Shown one piece after another: positions 55,308 through 64,000 of a stretch of 64,000 bases of DNA. Under the pieces are notes generated by a model. The model ran no database searches. It was not told where the DNA came from and saw only the letters and a list, made by a program, of their open reading frames with translations. Positions within the stretch are counted from its first letter, which is position 1; every line of letters begins with the position of its first letter. The translations under genes and the position numbers were made by a program. The stretch covers positions 1 to 64,000 of the forward strand of contig NZ_JANQBB010000002.1 in the NCBI RefSeq assembly GCF_024721975.1, written 5' to 3'. The DNA is from Paenibacillus endoradicis. Lineage in GTDB: Bacteria > Bacillota > Bacilli > Paenibacillales > Paenibacillaceae.

Positions 55308-56459
55308 TCATTTGTAATCACTGCCAGTACTAATAGGAGCTACTTGAAAATTTTCGATCGATGTTTGTTTCTCATAAAAATGGGTTGCATTCGCTTGAAT
55401 GCCTTCCCTCGTATAGAAAGGGTCATTAGGCTGAAGAGGCAATTGCACAAGCACACCTGTACTTGCCGACTTATAAATTGCAGTAATTAATTCTAACGTT
55501 TGGCGACCACTCATTCCATCAATAAGTAATTCTGAAGCTCCCTCAATCGCTGAAAGCATATTATCAATTTGGCCTGCATGCCCTTCATAATGTACTTCAG
55601 GTAAACTCTCATATAATTTATGAAGCTCAGCCTCAAGCTCATTATTAGTTTCAGGGAACCCATTCGGGGTTGAAATTGAAGCTTTTACCTTCCAAGGAAC
55701 AGAAACTCTTGCGTCAGTACCTTGAATGATCAACTGCTGCTCTTCGCCATGATGAACGACTGAACTTGTAATCTGACCAAGAGCTCCGCCATCAAAACGA
55801 AGCATAGCAACTGATAAATCCTCTACTTCGGCATTATCGTGCGCTACATTACTCATAAACGCTTGTACTTGACTAGGACAGCCCACCATCCAGAGCATGG
55901 CATCGATGTGATGTACGGCATGATTTAACGTTGGCCCTCCTCCTTCTTTTTCCCAAGTGCCTCTCCACCACAAATCATAATAGCAGTGACCTCTCCACCA
56001 GAATGAATCAACTTGTACATGTACAATTTCACCCATTAGACTACTATCAATGACCGACTTTAACTTCATCATCGGCGTTCTGAATCGGTTTTGCGCGACA
56101 ACCGACAACAATTTCCCTGTTTTTTGAGCAGCATCATTCATCCGATCGCATTCCTCCAATGAGGAAGCCATTGGTTTCTCAACTAGCACATGTTTATTAG
56201 CCTCAAGGAATTCAACCGCCAATACAGCATGGGTATATGGGGGCGTGCAAATAGATATTAAATCGATATCTTTATCTAGAATGTCTTTATAATCAGTGAA
56301 CACACTAGCTTCAAGCCCAAATTTTTGAATTTGCGCTAAAGCTTTTTCTTCATAAATGTCGACGATTGCTACAACTTTACAACGGGTAGGAAACTGCAAG
56401 TACGCCTCAATATGGGCGCTGGAAATAGCACCTGAACCAATAATAGCTACTTTTAGCAT
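55308..56459 (-). CDS. Gfo/Idh/MocA-family oxidoreductase
   Basis: A 383-residue enzyme: VAIIGSGAISSAHIEAY Rossmann motif, the VEKPMASS motif with the catalytic Lys, and GGGPTLNHAVHHIDAMLWM with the His pair of the family. Its sequence is only distantly like the neighbour, so the pair is not a recent duplication. The ATG at 56459 is seven bases after GGAGG. Together the two genes could interconvert a keto-sugar or inositol derivative. The cluster lacks a kinase, aldolase or permease. Confidence 0.9.
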   Translation of the reverse strand: MLKVAIIGSGAISSAHIEAYLQFPTRCKVVAIVDIYEEKALAQIQKFGLEASVFTDYKDILDKDIDLISICTPPYTHAVLAVEFLEANKHVLVEKPMASSLEECDRMNDAAQKTGKLLSVVAQNRFRTPMMKLKSVIDSSLMGEIVHVQVDSFWWRGHCYYDLWWRGTWEKEGGGPTLNHAVHHIDAMLWMVGCPSQVQAFMSNVAHDNAEVEDLSVAMLRFDGGALGQITSSVVHHGEEQQLIIQGTDARVSVPWKVKASISTPNGFPETNNELEAELHKLYESLPEVHYEGHAGQIDNMLSAIEGASELLIDGMSGRQTLELITAIYKSASTGVLVQLPLQPNDPFYTREGIQANATHFYEKQTSIENFQVAPISTGSDYK

Positions 56460-56601
56460 CACTAGACCTCCAATATATTTGATATGAAGATCGTATCAAT
56501 ATTCCCATTGCTTTTGTATATGGATATTGTGTAAAAATACCGCTACTTTGTGGTCCGTTCAAATGTTTTTATAATTATCCATTTGAGTATATAAAAAGAA
56601 A

Positions 56602-56643
56602 AAGCTCTGATGTAGCAGTTATCTAACTGCTACATCAGAGCTT
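56602..56643 (-). terminator. Rho-independent terminator after the sugar-binding lipoprotein
   Basis: A perfect 19-bp stem (AAGCTCTGATGTAGCAGTT and complement) around a 4-nt loop. On the minus strand TTTTTCTTTTT follows. Confidence 0.92.
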
Positions 56644-56691
56644 ACATTTGAGGGTCCATTGAGTAACAATGATCTCTTAGTATTACTTTCA

Positions 56692-57963
56692 TCATTTATT
56701 AATAAGTATGACCTCAGTAGTCTCTTGTAATAGTTTCAATACATCTTCTTTACTAGTTTCATTAGCCATAGCATCTTGCATTATCTCATCTGTAACTTCA
56801 TAAAATTTATTTTGCTGTTCCTGGCTAATAAACGGAACTATTCTAGTAAAGTTAAGTGGTGCTACACTATAAAACGCATGTAAATCTACATCTAAAATTT
56901 TACTAGAAAACTCTTCTCTTGCAGGTAATGAAGAAAATGAATTGCTCTTTTGTTCCAACTGTGAAAATTTTTCTCCATTAATATATTTAATAAAATCAAC
57001 ACTCTCTTCAATATGGCTTGAATCTCGATTAACACTAAATAGAGCATCGGGTTGCATAGCATCAAAACTCTCTAGTGAAGAATCAGTTGGTACGGTAACA
57101 ACTCCCCATTGGAAATCAACATTATGCAAATCATTAATTAAATAGGAATAGTCCAACGTTAAAGCCACAATGCCTTCGGAAAATTTAGAATCCTCTAATG
57201 GAGTTAACTCTGGATAATTGTCTCTTGTAAAAACTCCTCCATTTCTTGCATTGTCAATTACCAAATTCATAATAGTATTCCAACCCTCTGTGTTGAAAGT
57301 TACATCACCAGATTCGTTAGCATATTGTACCTTCATGGTGTCTGCTATATTCATGGCTAAATCAAATAAAGTTCTATCGTAATAAAAACTGATGATCTCA
57401 TTATCTATAGCCTCATCAGCTTGGGATAATCTACTAGATAATTCCAAAAATTCACTCCAATTCATTCCATCAATAGGATATTTAACTCCCAGTTGATCAA
57501 AGATTGTTTTATTATAGTATATTGCCTTTCCTCTAAATGATGGAGACAACGCATATATACTGCCGTTACCACCTTGGCGTAAGTAATCTAGTAAATTAGA
57601 ATTGATTTGATCCATACGGAAATCCTTCGATTTCTGGATATAGGTATCTAGATTCAACAATTTCCCTTCATCTACAAGCCCCTCATAATAATCGAAATTA
57701 AACTCAGATAATATATCAGGTTGTTCAGTTTTAACAATTTCTAAGTACTGTTCTTTACTTAAACCATTCCTATTATAATTATCTAAAGGTACGATCTCAA
57801 AATCAATGTTTTCATTAATTGCTAGATATACCTTTCCATACTTGTTCATAAATTCATCTGATGAATTGTATAACACTTTCAGTGTAACTTTCTCTTTTTC
57901 CGGTTGAACAGCACATCCAGAAAGTAACAATATAACTAGCAGAAAAGCTATCGTTTTCTTCAT
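56692..57963 (-). CDS. ABC-type sugar-binding lipoprotein (orphan)
   Basis: A 423-residue extracellular solute-binding protein of family 1, with lipobox LLLSGC at about residue 17. The mature part shows the typical bilobed pattern: GSIYALSPSFRGKAIYYNKTIFDQLG, then WSEFLELSSRLSQ, and SFSSLPAREEF near the end. It would deliver a carbohydrate to an ABC importer, but no permease or ATPase gene is next to it, so it relies on components elsewhere or acts as a sensor. The ATG at 57963 is the second of two after AAGGTGG. Confidence 0.88.
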   Translation of the reverse strand: MKKTIAFLLVILLLSGCAVQPEKEKVTLKVLYNSSDEFMNKYGKVYLAINENIDFEIVPLDNYNRNGLSKEQYLEIVKTEQPDILSEFNFDYYEGLVDEGKLLNLDTYIQKSKDFRMDQINSNLLDYLRQGGNGSIYALSPSFRGKAIYYNKTIFDQLGVKYPIDGMNWSEFLELSSRLSQADEAIDNEIISFYYDRTLFDLAMNIADTMKVQYANESGDVTFNTEGWNTIMNLVIDNARNGGVFTRDNYPELTPLEDSKFSEGIVALTLDYSYLINDLHNVDFQWGVVTVPTDSSLESFDAMQPDALFSVNRDSSHIEESVDFIKYINGEKFSQLEQKSNSFSSLPAREEFSSKILDVDLHAFYSVAPLNFTRIVPFISQEQQNKFYEVTDEIMQDAMANETSKEDVLKLLQETTEVILINK

Positions 57964-58108
57964 CATAAACCACCTTCATTTTAAAAATCACTATTATTTC
58001 TAAATAAATCATTAACCTTAATATCATTAACAACTTTAAATTTAGCAAATACAGATTAATATGTCAATAATTAACATAGCGTAAAATCAACATATAATCC
58101 ATAACAAA

Positions 58109-58170
58109 ACGAGCCATAGAAACGTAAAATGTACCCTTTGTAAGGACATTTTAGTGATTCTACGGCTCGT
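58109..58170. terminator. Imperfect long hairpin
   Basis: ACGAGCC.TAGAA.ACGTAAAATGT pairs with ACATTTTA..GATTCTACGGCTCGT. It is placed downstream of the copA side and upstream of the sugar-binding gene, so it may end copA transcripts. Confidence 0.5.
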
Positions 58171-58186
58171 CATATTGTTAGAGTTA

Positions 58187-58322
58187 TTACCCAGCTAGTT
58201 GCTGAAGCTGTTCAATTATCATGCGATGAACAAATTCACTAAACTTCTCTTTTCCCTTATGCACAACCTGCTTATCCTAATTGAATGGGAGGGGTAACCG
58301 CAATTTTGTTGTTTTCCTCCAT
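58187..58322 (-). pseudogene. Possible frameshifted gene tail
   Basis: On the minus strand an ATG at 58322 after AATATGATGG-like text encodes MEENNKIAVTPPIQL. A neighbouring frame continues DKQVVHKGKEKFSEFVHRM and a short IIEQLQQLAG tail to a stop at 58187. The two parts look like one broken protein, but I cannot name it. The rest of the spacer 57964-58388 shows only the hairpin at 58109. Confidence 0.25.
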
Positions 58323-58388
58323 CATATCATCTTTTTCTTTTTGAAAAGGAAGCATACACTAACTATGAAAGATATTAAGTTTCCAATT

Positions 58389-60818
58389 CTATTGACGTAT
58401 TTTCACTCGTTGCAGACGAAGAGCATTTAATACAACGGAAACTGAGCTCAATGCCATAGCTGCACCCGCTACCCATGGTGCTAATAGACCAATTACCGCT
58501 ATCGGAATACCAAGCGTATTATAGCCGAGTGCCCAAAATAGATTTTGTTTAATATTCGTCATCGTTTTGCGACTCATATAGATTGCATCAGGGATACTTG
58601 AAAGATCACCGCGCATCAAAGTCACATCAGCAGCCTCCATAGCTACATCAGTTCCTGTTCCAATAGCCATTCCTATATCTGCCGTTGCTAATGCGGGAGC
58701 ATCATTAATGCCGTCCCCGACCATCGCTACTTTCTTCCCTTGTGCTTGAAGCTTCTTCACTTCTTCTGCCTTTCCTTCTGGTAAAACTTCTGCAAGTACA
58801 TGATCGATACCGACTTGAGCTGCAATCGCCTTAGCTGTTCGTTCATTATCTCCAGTGATCATAATGACTTCGATACCCATTTCTTTCAGTCTACTTACTG
58901 CAGCAGATGAGGTTTCTTTGATCGTATCCGCTACAGCAACCATACCTACGAACTCATTATTGATTGCAACAAGCATTGCTGTTTTACCGGATTCCTCAAG
59001 TTTGGACATCTGTTCATATGACTGAGTTGCATCGACTCCGAACTTATCCATTAAGCGTCTTGTACCTATTAACAATTCTTTACCTTCAACGACAGCTTTA
59101 ATTCCATAACCAGGGATAGCTTCAAAAATTTCCGTGCTTGGTAGTTCAATGTTTCTTTCTTTGATACCAGTAACAATAGCTTCTGCAAGTGGATGCTCAG
59201 AGTTTTTCTCAGCTGCTCCCACGAGTCTAAGAAACTCCAATTCATCGCCTTCTACTAATACATCAGTAAGTTCAGGTTTCCCTTTCGTTACTGTACCTGT
59301 TTTATCAAGAATGATCGTATTAATTTTATGAGTTTGCTCTAAATGCTCTCCGCCTTTGAACAAAATACCTAATTCTGCTGCACGCCCAGATCCGGCCATA
59401 ATAGATGTTGGTGTAGCAAGACCTAGTGCACATGGACATGCGATAACCAATATCGCGATTGCTTTTTCCAAAGCCCCTGCAAAGTCACCAGGTGTCACCA
59501 AGAAGTACCATACTAAGAACGCTACAACTGCAATGCCGACTACTATTGGAACGAAAATTCCTGAGATGACATCGGCAACTCTCTGGATAGGGGCTTTCGA
59601 ACCTTGAGCTTCTTCTACCACCTTTATAATTTGAGCAAGTGCGGTATCCTTACCAACTTTTGTTGCTCTAATACGTAACATACCATTTTTATTAATTGTT
59701 GCACCGATGACTGCGTCACCAGTTTTCTTCTCTACAGGTAAACTCTCCCCAGTTAACATTGATTCATCAATGGAAGAGATTCCTTCTAATACTTCTCCAT
59801 CGACTGGTACTTTATCACCTGGACGAACAAGTACAATATCACCTGTATTGACTTCATCAACTGGAATGTTCATTTCTTGACCATCACGGACAACGAGTGC
59901 GGTCTTCGCTTGAAGTCCCATCAAAGACTTAATTGCTTCTGACGTACGACCTTTAGCTAATGATTCGAACAATTTCCCCATAAGAACTAATGTAATAAGA
60001 ACCGCACTTGTTTCATAATACATTTCCGGTCCGTGGTGAATACTACCTCCTGCGACTGCCCAATCTATTGTTAAGTATAGGCTGTAGAAATACGCAGCAG
60101 AAGTGCCAAGCGCTACTAGAACGTCCATGTTGGCACTACCATTTCGTAGTGCTTTATACGCTCCGATATAGAATTGTCTTCCGATATAAAATTGTACAGG
60201 TGTAGATAGTGCCAATTGAAACCAAGGATTCATAAAGAGATCAGGAAGCCATATCCAAGAAGTGAAGGAAAAGTGACTTACCATTGCCCATAGCAGTGGA
60301 AGAGATAAAATTGCAGATACAATAAGTGTTCTCTTTTGCCTTGTAATTTCTTTCTGACGACGTTCAGCTGGATCTCCTTGCTCTTGTTTCGCAACTGCCT
60401 TATAGCCCAGTCTCTCTACACGTTTTTGCATATCTGCTACTGAGATTTCCAAAGAATTATATTCTACGTGGGCACTTTCTATTGCAAAATTGACTGTTGC
60501 ATGACTAACACCAGGTAACTTATTTAATGTTTTTTCGATTTTCAAAGCACATGCTGCACAAGTCATGCCAACCAATTCTAACTCTACTTCTGCTTTAGTT
60601 ACTCCATATCCAAGCTTTATAATGCTTTCTTCCATTTTGGCAACACTTGTTTTATTGGGATCATAAGATACTGATGCACGTTCCAATGCAAAATTTACGT
60701 TCGCTTCTGATACGCCCTCAAGTTTGTTTAATCCTTTTTCGATACGGTTAGCACATGCTGCACAGGTCATACCAGTAAGTTGCAATGAAGTTTGTTTCTC
60801 TATATTATTGGTTTCCAT
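58389..60818 (-). CDS. copA: Copper-exporting P1B ATPase
   Basis: An 809-residue pump with two N-terminal HMA domains ([15 protein letters not shown] and [15 protein letters not shown]). It also has the actuator TGESLPV, the copper-site [10 protein letters not shown], phosphorylation [17 protein letters not shown] and [10 protein letters not shown]. The length and the two HMA domains match CopA of Bacillus. It exports Cu(I) across the cytoplasmic membrane. The ATG at 60818 is nine bases after AAAGAGG. It lies 17 bases downstream of copZ, behind a promoter with a CsoR-type operator. Confidence 0.96.
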   Translation of the reverse strand: METNNIEKQTSLQLTGMTCAACANRIEKGLNKLEGVSEANVNFALERASVSYDPNKTSVAKMEESIIKLGYGVTKAEVELELVGMTCAACALKIEKTLNKLPGVSHATVNFAIESAHVEYNSLEISVADMQKRVERLGYKAVAKQEQGDPAERRQKEITRQKRTLIVSAILSLPLLWAMVSHFSFTSWIWLPDLFMNPWFQLALSTPVQFYIGRQFYIGAYKALRNGSANMDVLVALGTSAAYFYSLYLTIDWAVAGGSIHHGPEMYYETSAVLITLVLMGKLFESLAKGRTSEAIKSLMGLQAKTALVVRDGQEMNIPVDEVNTGDIVLVRPGDKVPVDGEVLEGISSIDESMLTGESLPVEKKTGDAVIGATINKNGMLRIRATKVGKDTALAQIIKVVEEAQGSKAPIQRVADVISGIFVPIVVGIAVVAFLVWYFLVTPGDFAGALEKAIAILVIACPCALGLATPTSIMAGSGRAAELGILFKGGEHLEQTHKINTIILDKTGTVTKGKPELTDVLVEGDELEFLRLVGAAEKNSEHPLAEAIVTGIKERNIELPSTEIFEAIPGYGIKAVVEGKELLIGTRRLMDKFGVDATQSYEQMSKLEESGKTAMLVAINNEFVGMVAVADTIKETSSAAVSRLKEMGIEVIMITGDNERTAKAIAAQVGIDHVLAEVLPEGKAEEVKKLQAQGKKVAMVGDGINDAPALATADIGMAIGTGTDVAMEAADVTLMRGDLSSIPDAIYMSRKTMTNIKQNLFWALGYNTLGIPIAVIGLLAPWVAGAAMALSSVSVVLNALRLQRVKIRQ

Positions 60819-60835
60819 CGTAAGCAACCTCTTTC

Positions 60836-61033
60836 TTAGACGTCATATCCTTGTTCTTCAATAGCTTCTTTTATCTTATCAAGAGATTTTATATTTTCAT
60901 CAAACTCTACGCTAACCTTCCCACTAGCAAGGTCTACGGTCCCTTTAACTCCTAGATCTTGTAATGCTCCTTCAATCGAATTAACGCAGTATCCGCAAGA
61001 CATTCCTTTTACATCTAATACTATATTTATCAT
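60836..61033 (-). CDS. copZ: Copper chaperone CopZ
   Basis: A 65-residue single HMA domain with the Cu(I)-binding motif GMSCGYC near the start and the usual babbab pattern to EEQGYDV. It carries Cu(I) to CopA, encoded directly downstream. The ATG at 61033 follows AAGGAG. Its promoter contains the CsoR-type site at 61083-61101. Confidence 0.95.
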   Translation of the reverse strand: MINIVLDVKGMSCGYCVNSIEGALQDLGVKGTVDLASGKVSVEFDENIKSLDKIKEAIEEQGYDV

Positions 61034-61082
61034 CTTTCATATCTCCTTATATTTTCAAATGATTTATTAAGTACGTACTAAA

Positions 61083-61110
61083 TATACCCCCATACCCTAT
61101 ATTTAGTCAA
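61083..61110 (-). promoter_or_regulatory. copZA promoter with CsoR-type operator
   Basis: On the minus strand TTGACT (61110-61105) is followed by TATAGGGTATGGGGGTATA (61101-61083) and a TATATT -10. The G-run/TA arrangement is the CsoR operator type known from Bacillus copZA, and it fills the spacer between -35 and -10. Confidence 0.75.
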
Positions 61111-61173
61111 GTCATTATCTTATTAACTTGCTTATAACTTTAAGTTTTATCCAAACTTAACTGTATTCAACAT

Positions 61174-61232
61174 AAATACATAAAGCCGACCACTAGTGGG
61201 ACTAACCCACAATGGACGGCTTTATGTATTTA
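61174..61232 (-). terminator. Terminator between the YdhK-like gene and copZ
   Basis: AAATACATAAAGCCG pairs with CGGCTTTATGTATTT around a smaller GTGGG/CCCAC stem, so it is a two-part hairpin with T's on both sides. Confidence 0.78.
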
Positions 61233-61287
61233 TTTTAATAAAATGTAACTCTCGAGTACTATATGAAGTTAAGTAATTTTCGATACA

Positions 61288-61836
61288 TTACTTCGTAATT
61301 TCACTCTCTGTCACCCATTGATGATTTTTAACGATCTCTCCGCCAGTTGTTGGAGTGTAATCAACCATATAAACCGTTGTTTGCTCAGCGGTATCAATAG
61401 TGGCTGTTGCTCCATTCATTCCCTTCATATGATCCGTACCTAAGACGATTTGATCACCAGGTTTATATGGCTCTGCTTTATGATCTTTAATTTCCTCTTG
61501 TATGACCCATTTATGGTTTTTCACTTCACTACCACCTGTAGTTGGAGTATAAGACACTTCATATACTGTTGTATCATATGCTCCTACAATAGTTGCTTGG
61601 GCTCCGTTCATACCCTGCATATGCTCTGATTGTATAGTAACTTTCTCTCCCACTTTATAAGTCGGATTCTTTGCATCTTTTAAACCTGAAGGCACTATGC
61701 CCGAGCCAGAATGGTTCATATCCCCCATTGCCATATTGCTGTGGTTTGAAGTATTAACACTTGTATTGGCCCCACAAGCACTTAAGGTAAGAGAAAGCAT
61801 CATTGCAACACTTAGATTTACGATTTGTTTTTTCAA
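61288..61836 (-). CDS. YdhK-like lipoprotein (DUF1541)
   Basis: A 182-residue lipoprotein with lipobox TLSAC at about residue 21, a Met/His-rich linker (HSNMAMGDMNHSGSG) and two DUF1541 repeats. Each repeat has the pattern G(E/D)x(I/V)...HM(K/Q)GMNGA.ATI...TTVY.V.YTPTTGG...KNH(Q/K)WV. Members lie near copper or arsenic resistance genes in Bacillota. The Met-rich linker and the place between csoR and copZ suggest a role in copper handling at the surface; this is inferred. Confidence 0.83.
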   Translation of the reverse strand: MKKQIVNLSVAMMLSLTLSACGANTSVNTSNHSNMAMGDMNHSGSGIVPSGLKDAKNPTYKVGEKVTIQSEHMQGMNGAQATIVGAYDTTVYEVSYTPTTGGSEVKNHKWVIQEEIKDHKAEPYKPGDQIVLGTDHMKGMNGATATIDTAEQTTVYMVDYTPTTGGEIVKNHQWVTESEITK

Positions 61837-61872
61837 ATTAAATACCCCCTTGTACTATTATTTCATATAGAC

Positions 61873-61888
61873 TTGTACCCTATACCAA
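61873..61888 (-). promoter_or_regulatory. Possible second CsoR-type site
   Basis: On the minus strand TTGGTATAGGGTACAA resembles half of the copZA operator and lies upstream of the YdhK-like gene. It lacks the second G-run, so the assignment is tentative. Confidence 0.4.
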
Positions 61889-61993
61889 GCTAATTAAACA
61901 ATCTTATATGTTTAATTCACATGTAAATAAAATTCCCTCTACAGTATATAGGTCAATATTTACTACCTTCACCTTTTCACTTATTATTCCCAA

Positions 61994-62018
61994 TAAAAAA
62001 AGGATTCTTTCGAATCCT
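61994..62018 (-). terminator. Rho-independent terminator after csoR
   Basis: AGGATTC-TTTC-GAATCCT followed on the minus strand by TTTTTTT, 11 bases after the csoR stop. Confidence 0.88.
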
Positions 62019-62028
62019 CACATCGTAC

Positions 62029-62364
62029 TTACTTCATAAGTTTATTTATTGTAATTAGCAGTTCATCAATAACTTGATTTTCACCTTCGTGAATACGATC
62101 TATAACACAACTCTTCATATGATGTTCCAAAAGTAGTTTCCCAACACCATTCAATGCAGATTGCACCGAAGAGATTTGATTAAGCACATCATCACAATAA
62201 GTGTCCTTCTCAATCAAACCTTTTAATCCTCGTACTTGCCCTTCAATTCGATTAAGACGATTAATCAAACTTTTTTTTGTTTTATCAGAATGGTGACTTT
62301 TCCGCTCAGCTGAACCACATGTTTCATGCGTTTGAGTATTACCTATTTCGATGTTCTCTCCCAC
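62029..62364 (-). CDS. csoR: Copper-sensing repressor CsoR
   Basis: An all-helical DUF156 repressor of about 111 residues. The copper ligands are the Cys in DTYCDDVL and the His and Cys in LLLEHHMKSCV, as in CsoR. The helix LINRLNRIEGQVRGLKGLI is the family signature. An extra 25-residue N-terminal arm contains a Cys and His pair. The start is uncertain: GTG at 62364 is ten bases after GGGAG, GTG at 62373 only one. It is upstream of the YdhK-like, copZ and copA genes, which fits control of the module. Confidence 0.92.
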   Translation of the reverse strand: MGENIEIGNTQTHETCGSAERKSHHSDKTKKSLINRLNRIEGQVRGLKGLIEKDTYCDDVLNQISSVQSALNGVGKLLLEHHMKSCVIDRIHEGENQVIDELLITINKLMK

Positions 62365-62490
62365 TCGCCGCACACTCCCTTCTGTTTAATTATACTATAG
62401 CCCTCTCTCAATATTCAAAACCAGAAAAAGAGACCTGAAATTTTCATTTTTGTTTATTTAGGTTCTAATTAAACATATAGAAAACTATTT

Positions 62491-62540
62491 GTGAACAATA
62501 ACGGAAACATATTGAACACAAACGAACATTGTTGTATCAT
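62491..62540 (+). promoter_or_regulatory. kduI promoter with direct repeats
   Basis: TTGAAC (62512-62517), 17 bp, TATCAT (62535-62540). Two direct repeats overlap it: GAACAATAACGGAAACA (62493-62509) and GAACACAAACGAACA (62514-62528). Such spaced direct repeats suit a DeoR-family repressor, and one is encoded downstream of kduI. Confidence 0.6.
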
Positions 62541-62583
62541 TCTAGTTAAGGAAATATTATCTAATAAAGAGGAGCGATATATT

Positions 62584-63417
62584 ATGGAAATTCGTTATGC
62601 ATCTCACCCGCAAGAAGTTAAAGGTTACGACACAACTCGTTTACGCCAAGATTTCTTAATGGAATCATTATTTACTGAAAATGAACTTATGCTTTATTAC
62701 AGTCATGTTGATCGTTTCATTACTGGAGGTGCATTTCCAACTACAGCAGCTATTAAGTTGGAAGCAGATCGAAAAGACATGGGATCCGATTTCTTCTTAG
62801 AACGCCGTGAGATTGGTATTATTAATATTGGTGGGCAAGGTAAAGTTACCGTAGATGGTACCACTTACTTAATGGAACCAAAAGATGGACTTTATATTGG
62901 TCTTGGTGCTATAGACGTTGTATTTGAGAGCATTGACGCTTCTAATCCAGCTAAATTCTATATCAATTCCAGCCCTGCACATAAAAACTATCCAACGGTT
63001 CATATACCAATCAGCGAATCTACACCAGCTCATCTGGGAAGTCCTGCAACATCCAACGAGCGAGTTATCAATAAGTACATTCACCCTCAAGGGGTTCAAA
63101 GCTGTCAGTTAGTTATGGGATTGACTATGTTGAAACCTAATAATATGTGGAATACAATGCCGTGCCATACTCATAATCGTCGTTCTGAAGTCTATTTTTA
63201 CTTTGATATGCCTGAAGATGGCGTTGTATTTCACTTAATGGGTGAACCGCAAGAAACTAGACATCTTGTCGTTCGCAACGAACAAGCACTTATCTCACCA
63301 AGCTGGTCTATCCATAGCGGTGTAGGCACAAGTAGCTATACTTTTATTTGGGGAATGGCAGGAGAGAACCAAATCTTCGATGATATGGACCATGTTGCCA
63401 TGCAGGATATAATGTAG
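62584..63417 (+). CDS. kduI: 5-keto-4-deoxyuronate isomerase
   Basis: A 277-residue KduI, a cupin that converts 5-keto-4-deoxyuronate (DKI) to 2,5-diketo-3-deoxygluconate in breakdown of unsaturated uronates from pectin or glycosaminoglycans. It begins MEIRYASHPQEVKGYDT, has the zinc ligands in PCHTHNRRSEVYFYF (two His, one Glu) and a later His in WSIHSGVG. Length matches the family. The ATG at 62584 follows GAGGAG; the upstream frame extension has no site. A DeoR regulator follows. Confidence 0.95.
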   Translation: MEIRYASHPQEVKGYDTTRLRQDFLMESLFTENELMLYYSHVDRFITGGAFPTTAAIKLEADRKDMGSDFFLERREIGIINIGGQGKVTVDGTTYLMEPKDGLYIGLGAIDVVFESIDASNPAKFYINSSPAHKNYPTVHIPISESTPAHLGSPATSNERVINKYIHPQGVQSCQLVMGLTMLKPNNMWNTMPCHTHNRRSEVYFYFDMPEDGVVFHLMGEPQETRHLVVRNEQALISPSWSIHSGVGTSSYTFIWGMAGENQIFDDMDHVAMQDIM

Positions 63418-63483
63418 TAAGGGCTTGTCATCGGATCAGTATTGATCGATGAGGGCGATTACTTATATGAAGGAATGATTGAT

Positions 63484-64000
63484 TTGTCTAGTATGAAACG
63501 TCATCAGCAAATAATGGAGTTACTCATTCAACAAGGGGAAGTTAAAGTACAAGACCTCAGTGAACAGTTAGATGTCACAGGCAAAACGATTCGTACTGAT
63601 TTAGAATTGCTAGAACAACGAGGTCTTCTGACGAGAGTTCACGGTGGGGCAGTCTTGAAACACGCTGCAGATCTTGGACTGCTTTCCCTGCATATTCCGA
63701 ATCAGAAACATATCAATGAAAAAAGTATCATTGCACATAAAGCGCTAGAATTAATAGAAGAGGATGATATAATCGCCCTTGATGGTGGAAGCACAACGCT
63801 CGAAATTGCCAAGTTGTTAGAAGACAAGCCGCTTACTGTCATTACGAACGATCTGTTTATTATGAGCGAGCTCATTCGTAAAACAAAAATACGTCTTGTT
63901 GTTCCTGGTGGCTATCGTAATCGTAACTTGCTTGTTGGAACAGAGGCGATAGCTTTTATTCGCAAGCTGAATATTCAGAAGGCTTTCATAACAACAACAG
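63484..64000 (+). CDS. DeoR/GlpR-family repressor, 5' part
   Basis: The frame runs off the right edge after about 172 residues. The N-terminal winged helix reads KRHQQIMELLIQQGEVKV, then DVTGKTIRTDLELLEQRGLL and TRVHGGAV, the classical DeoR signature. The sugar-phosphate-binding domain starts with IALDGGSTTLEIAKLL and TNDLFIMSEL. The TTG start at 63484 is nine bases after AAGGA; ATG at 63493 is the alternative. It follows kduI by 66 bases and probably controls hexuronate genes. Confidence 0.92.
   Translation, partial: MSSMKRHQQIMELLIQQGEVKVQDLSEQLDVTGKTIRTDLELLEQRGLLTRVHGGAVLKHAADLGLLSLHIPNQKHINEKSIIAHKALELIEEDDIIALDGGSTTLEIAKLLEDKPLTVITNDLFIMSELIRKTKIRLVVPGGYRNRNLLVGTEAIAFIRKLNIQKAFITTT

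Overview
The window looks like chromosomal DNA of an AT-rich, low-GC Gram-positive bacterium, most probably Paenibacillus or a close relative in Paenibacillaceae. Support comes from a 16S rRNA 5' end of Bacillota type, strong AGGAGG-type ribosome sites with many TTG/GTG starts, T-box regulation, GatCAB, PerR, CsoR, lipobox lipoproteins and stalk-domain (copper amine oxidase-like) proteins. The order 16S rRNA - ygxA - ygzB - perR resembles my recollection of the rrnD region of Bacillus subtilis.

Layout. 0-11.9 kb: start of a 16S gene read leftward with two tandem promoters, then mostly minus-strand core genes: ygxA, ygzB (plus strand), a GH18 spore-lytic-type hydrolase, perR, a membrane/DUF4097-like protein overlapping an mgtC-type gene, gatCAB, a hypothetical gene and a small alarmone synthetase. 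12-19.4 kb: a uracil-permease-type transporter, PatB-type C-S lyase, 3-methyladenine glycosylase, GDSL esterase and a two-component system with a lipoprotein. 19.5-22.2 kb: threonyl-tRNA synthetase behind two nearly identical tandem T-box riboswitches with ACC specifiers. 22.2-39.5 kb: a carbohydrate region. Its core, read leftward, is two paralogous double-NodB lipoproteins, a UDP-sugar dehydrogenase, a glycosyltransferase 2 carrying an N-terminal PilZ-like domain, a membrane protein with a degenerate NodB domain, and a membrane-anchored GH18-type hydrolase. It is flanked by a GH53 galactanase, a stalk-domain lipoprotein, a TetR/SDR pair and a large GH114-like lipoprotein. I read the core as a possible synthase-dependent exopolysaccharide system and consider it the best candidate for an undescribed system here.

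39.8-52.5 kb: lspA with no usual start codon, an LLM flavin monooxygenase, a ribD-ribA pair without ribE/ribH, a CadC-like regulator divergent from a Zn/Cd P-type ATPase, katG with a good PerR box, and a TetR-MMPL efflux pair. 52.5-53.1 kb is a scar holding a chimeric AraC/EamA pseudogene. 53.2-58 kb: an AraC regulator, two Gfo/Idh/MocA oxidoreductases and an orphan sugar-binding lipoprotein. 58.4-62.4 kb: a copper module (csoR, ydhK-like, copZ, copA) with a CsoR-type operator. 62.5-64 kb: kduI and the start of a DeoR-family regulator (hexuronate breakdown), cut by the window edge.

Regulatory links visible inside the window: PerR (4.2 kb) may control katG (46.9 kb), CsoR the copper genes, TetR its divergent SDR, and CadC-like ArsR its divergent ATPase. 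A short hairpin element recurs directly in front of the ribosome sites of at least three unrelated minus-strand genes and has no role that I recognise.
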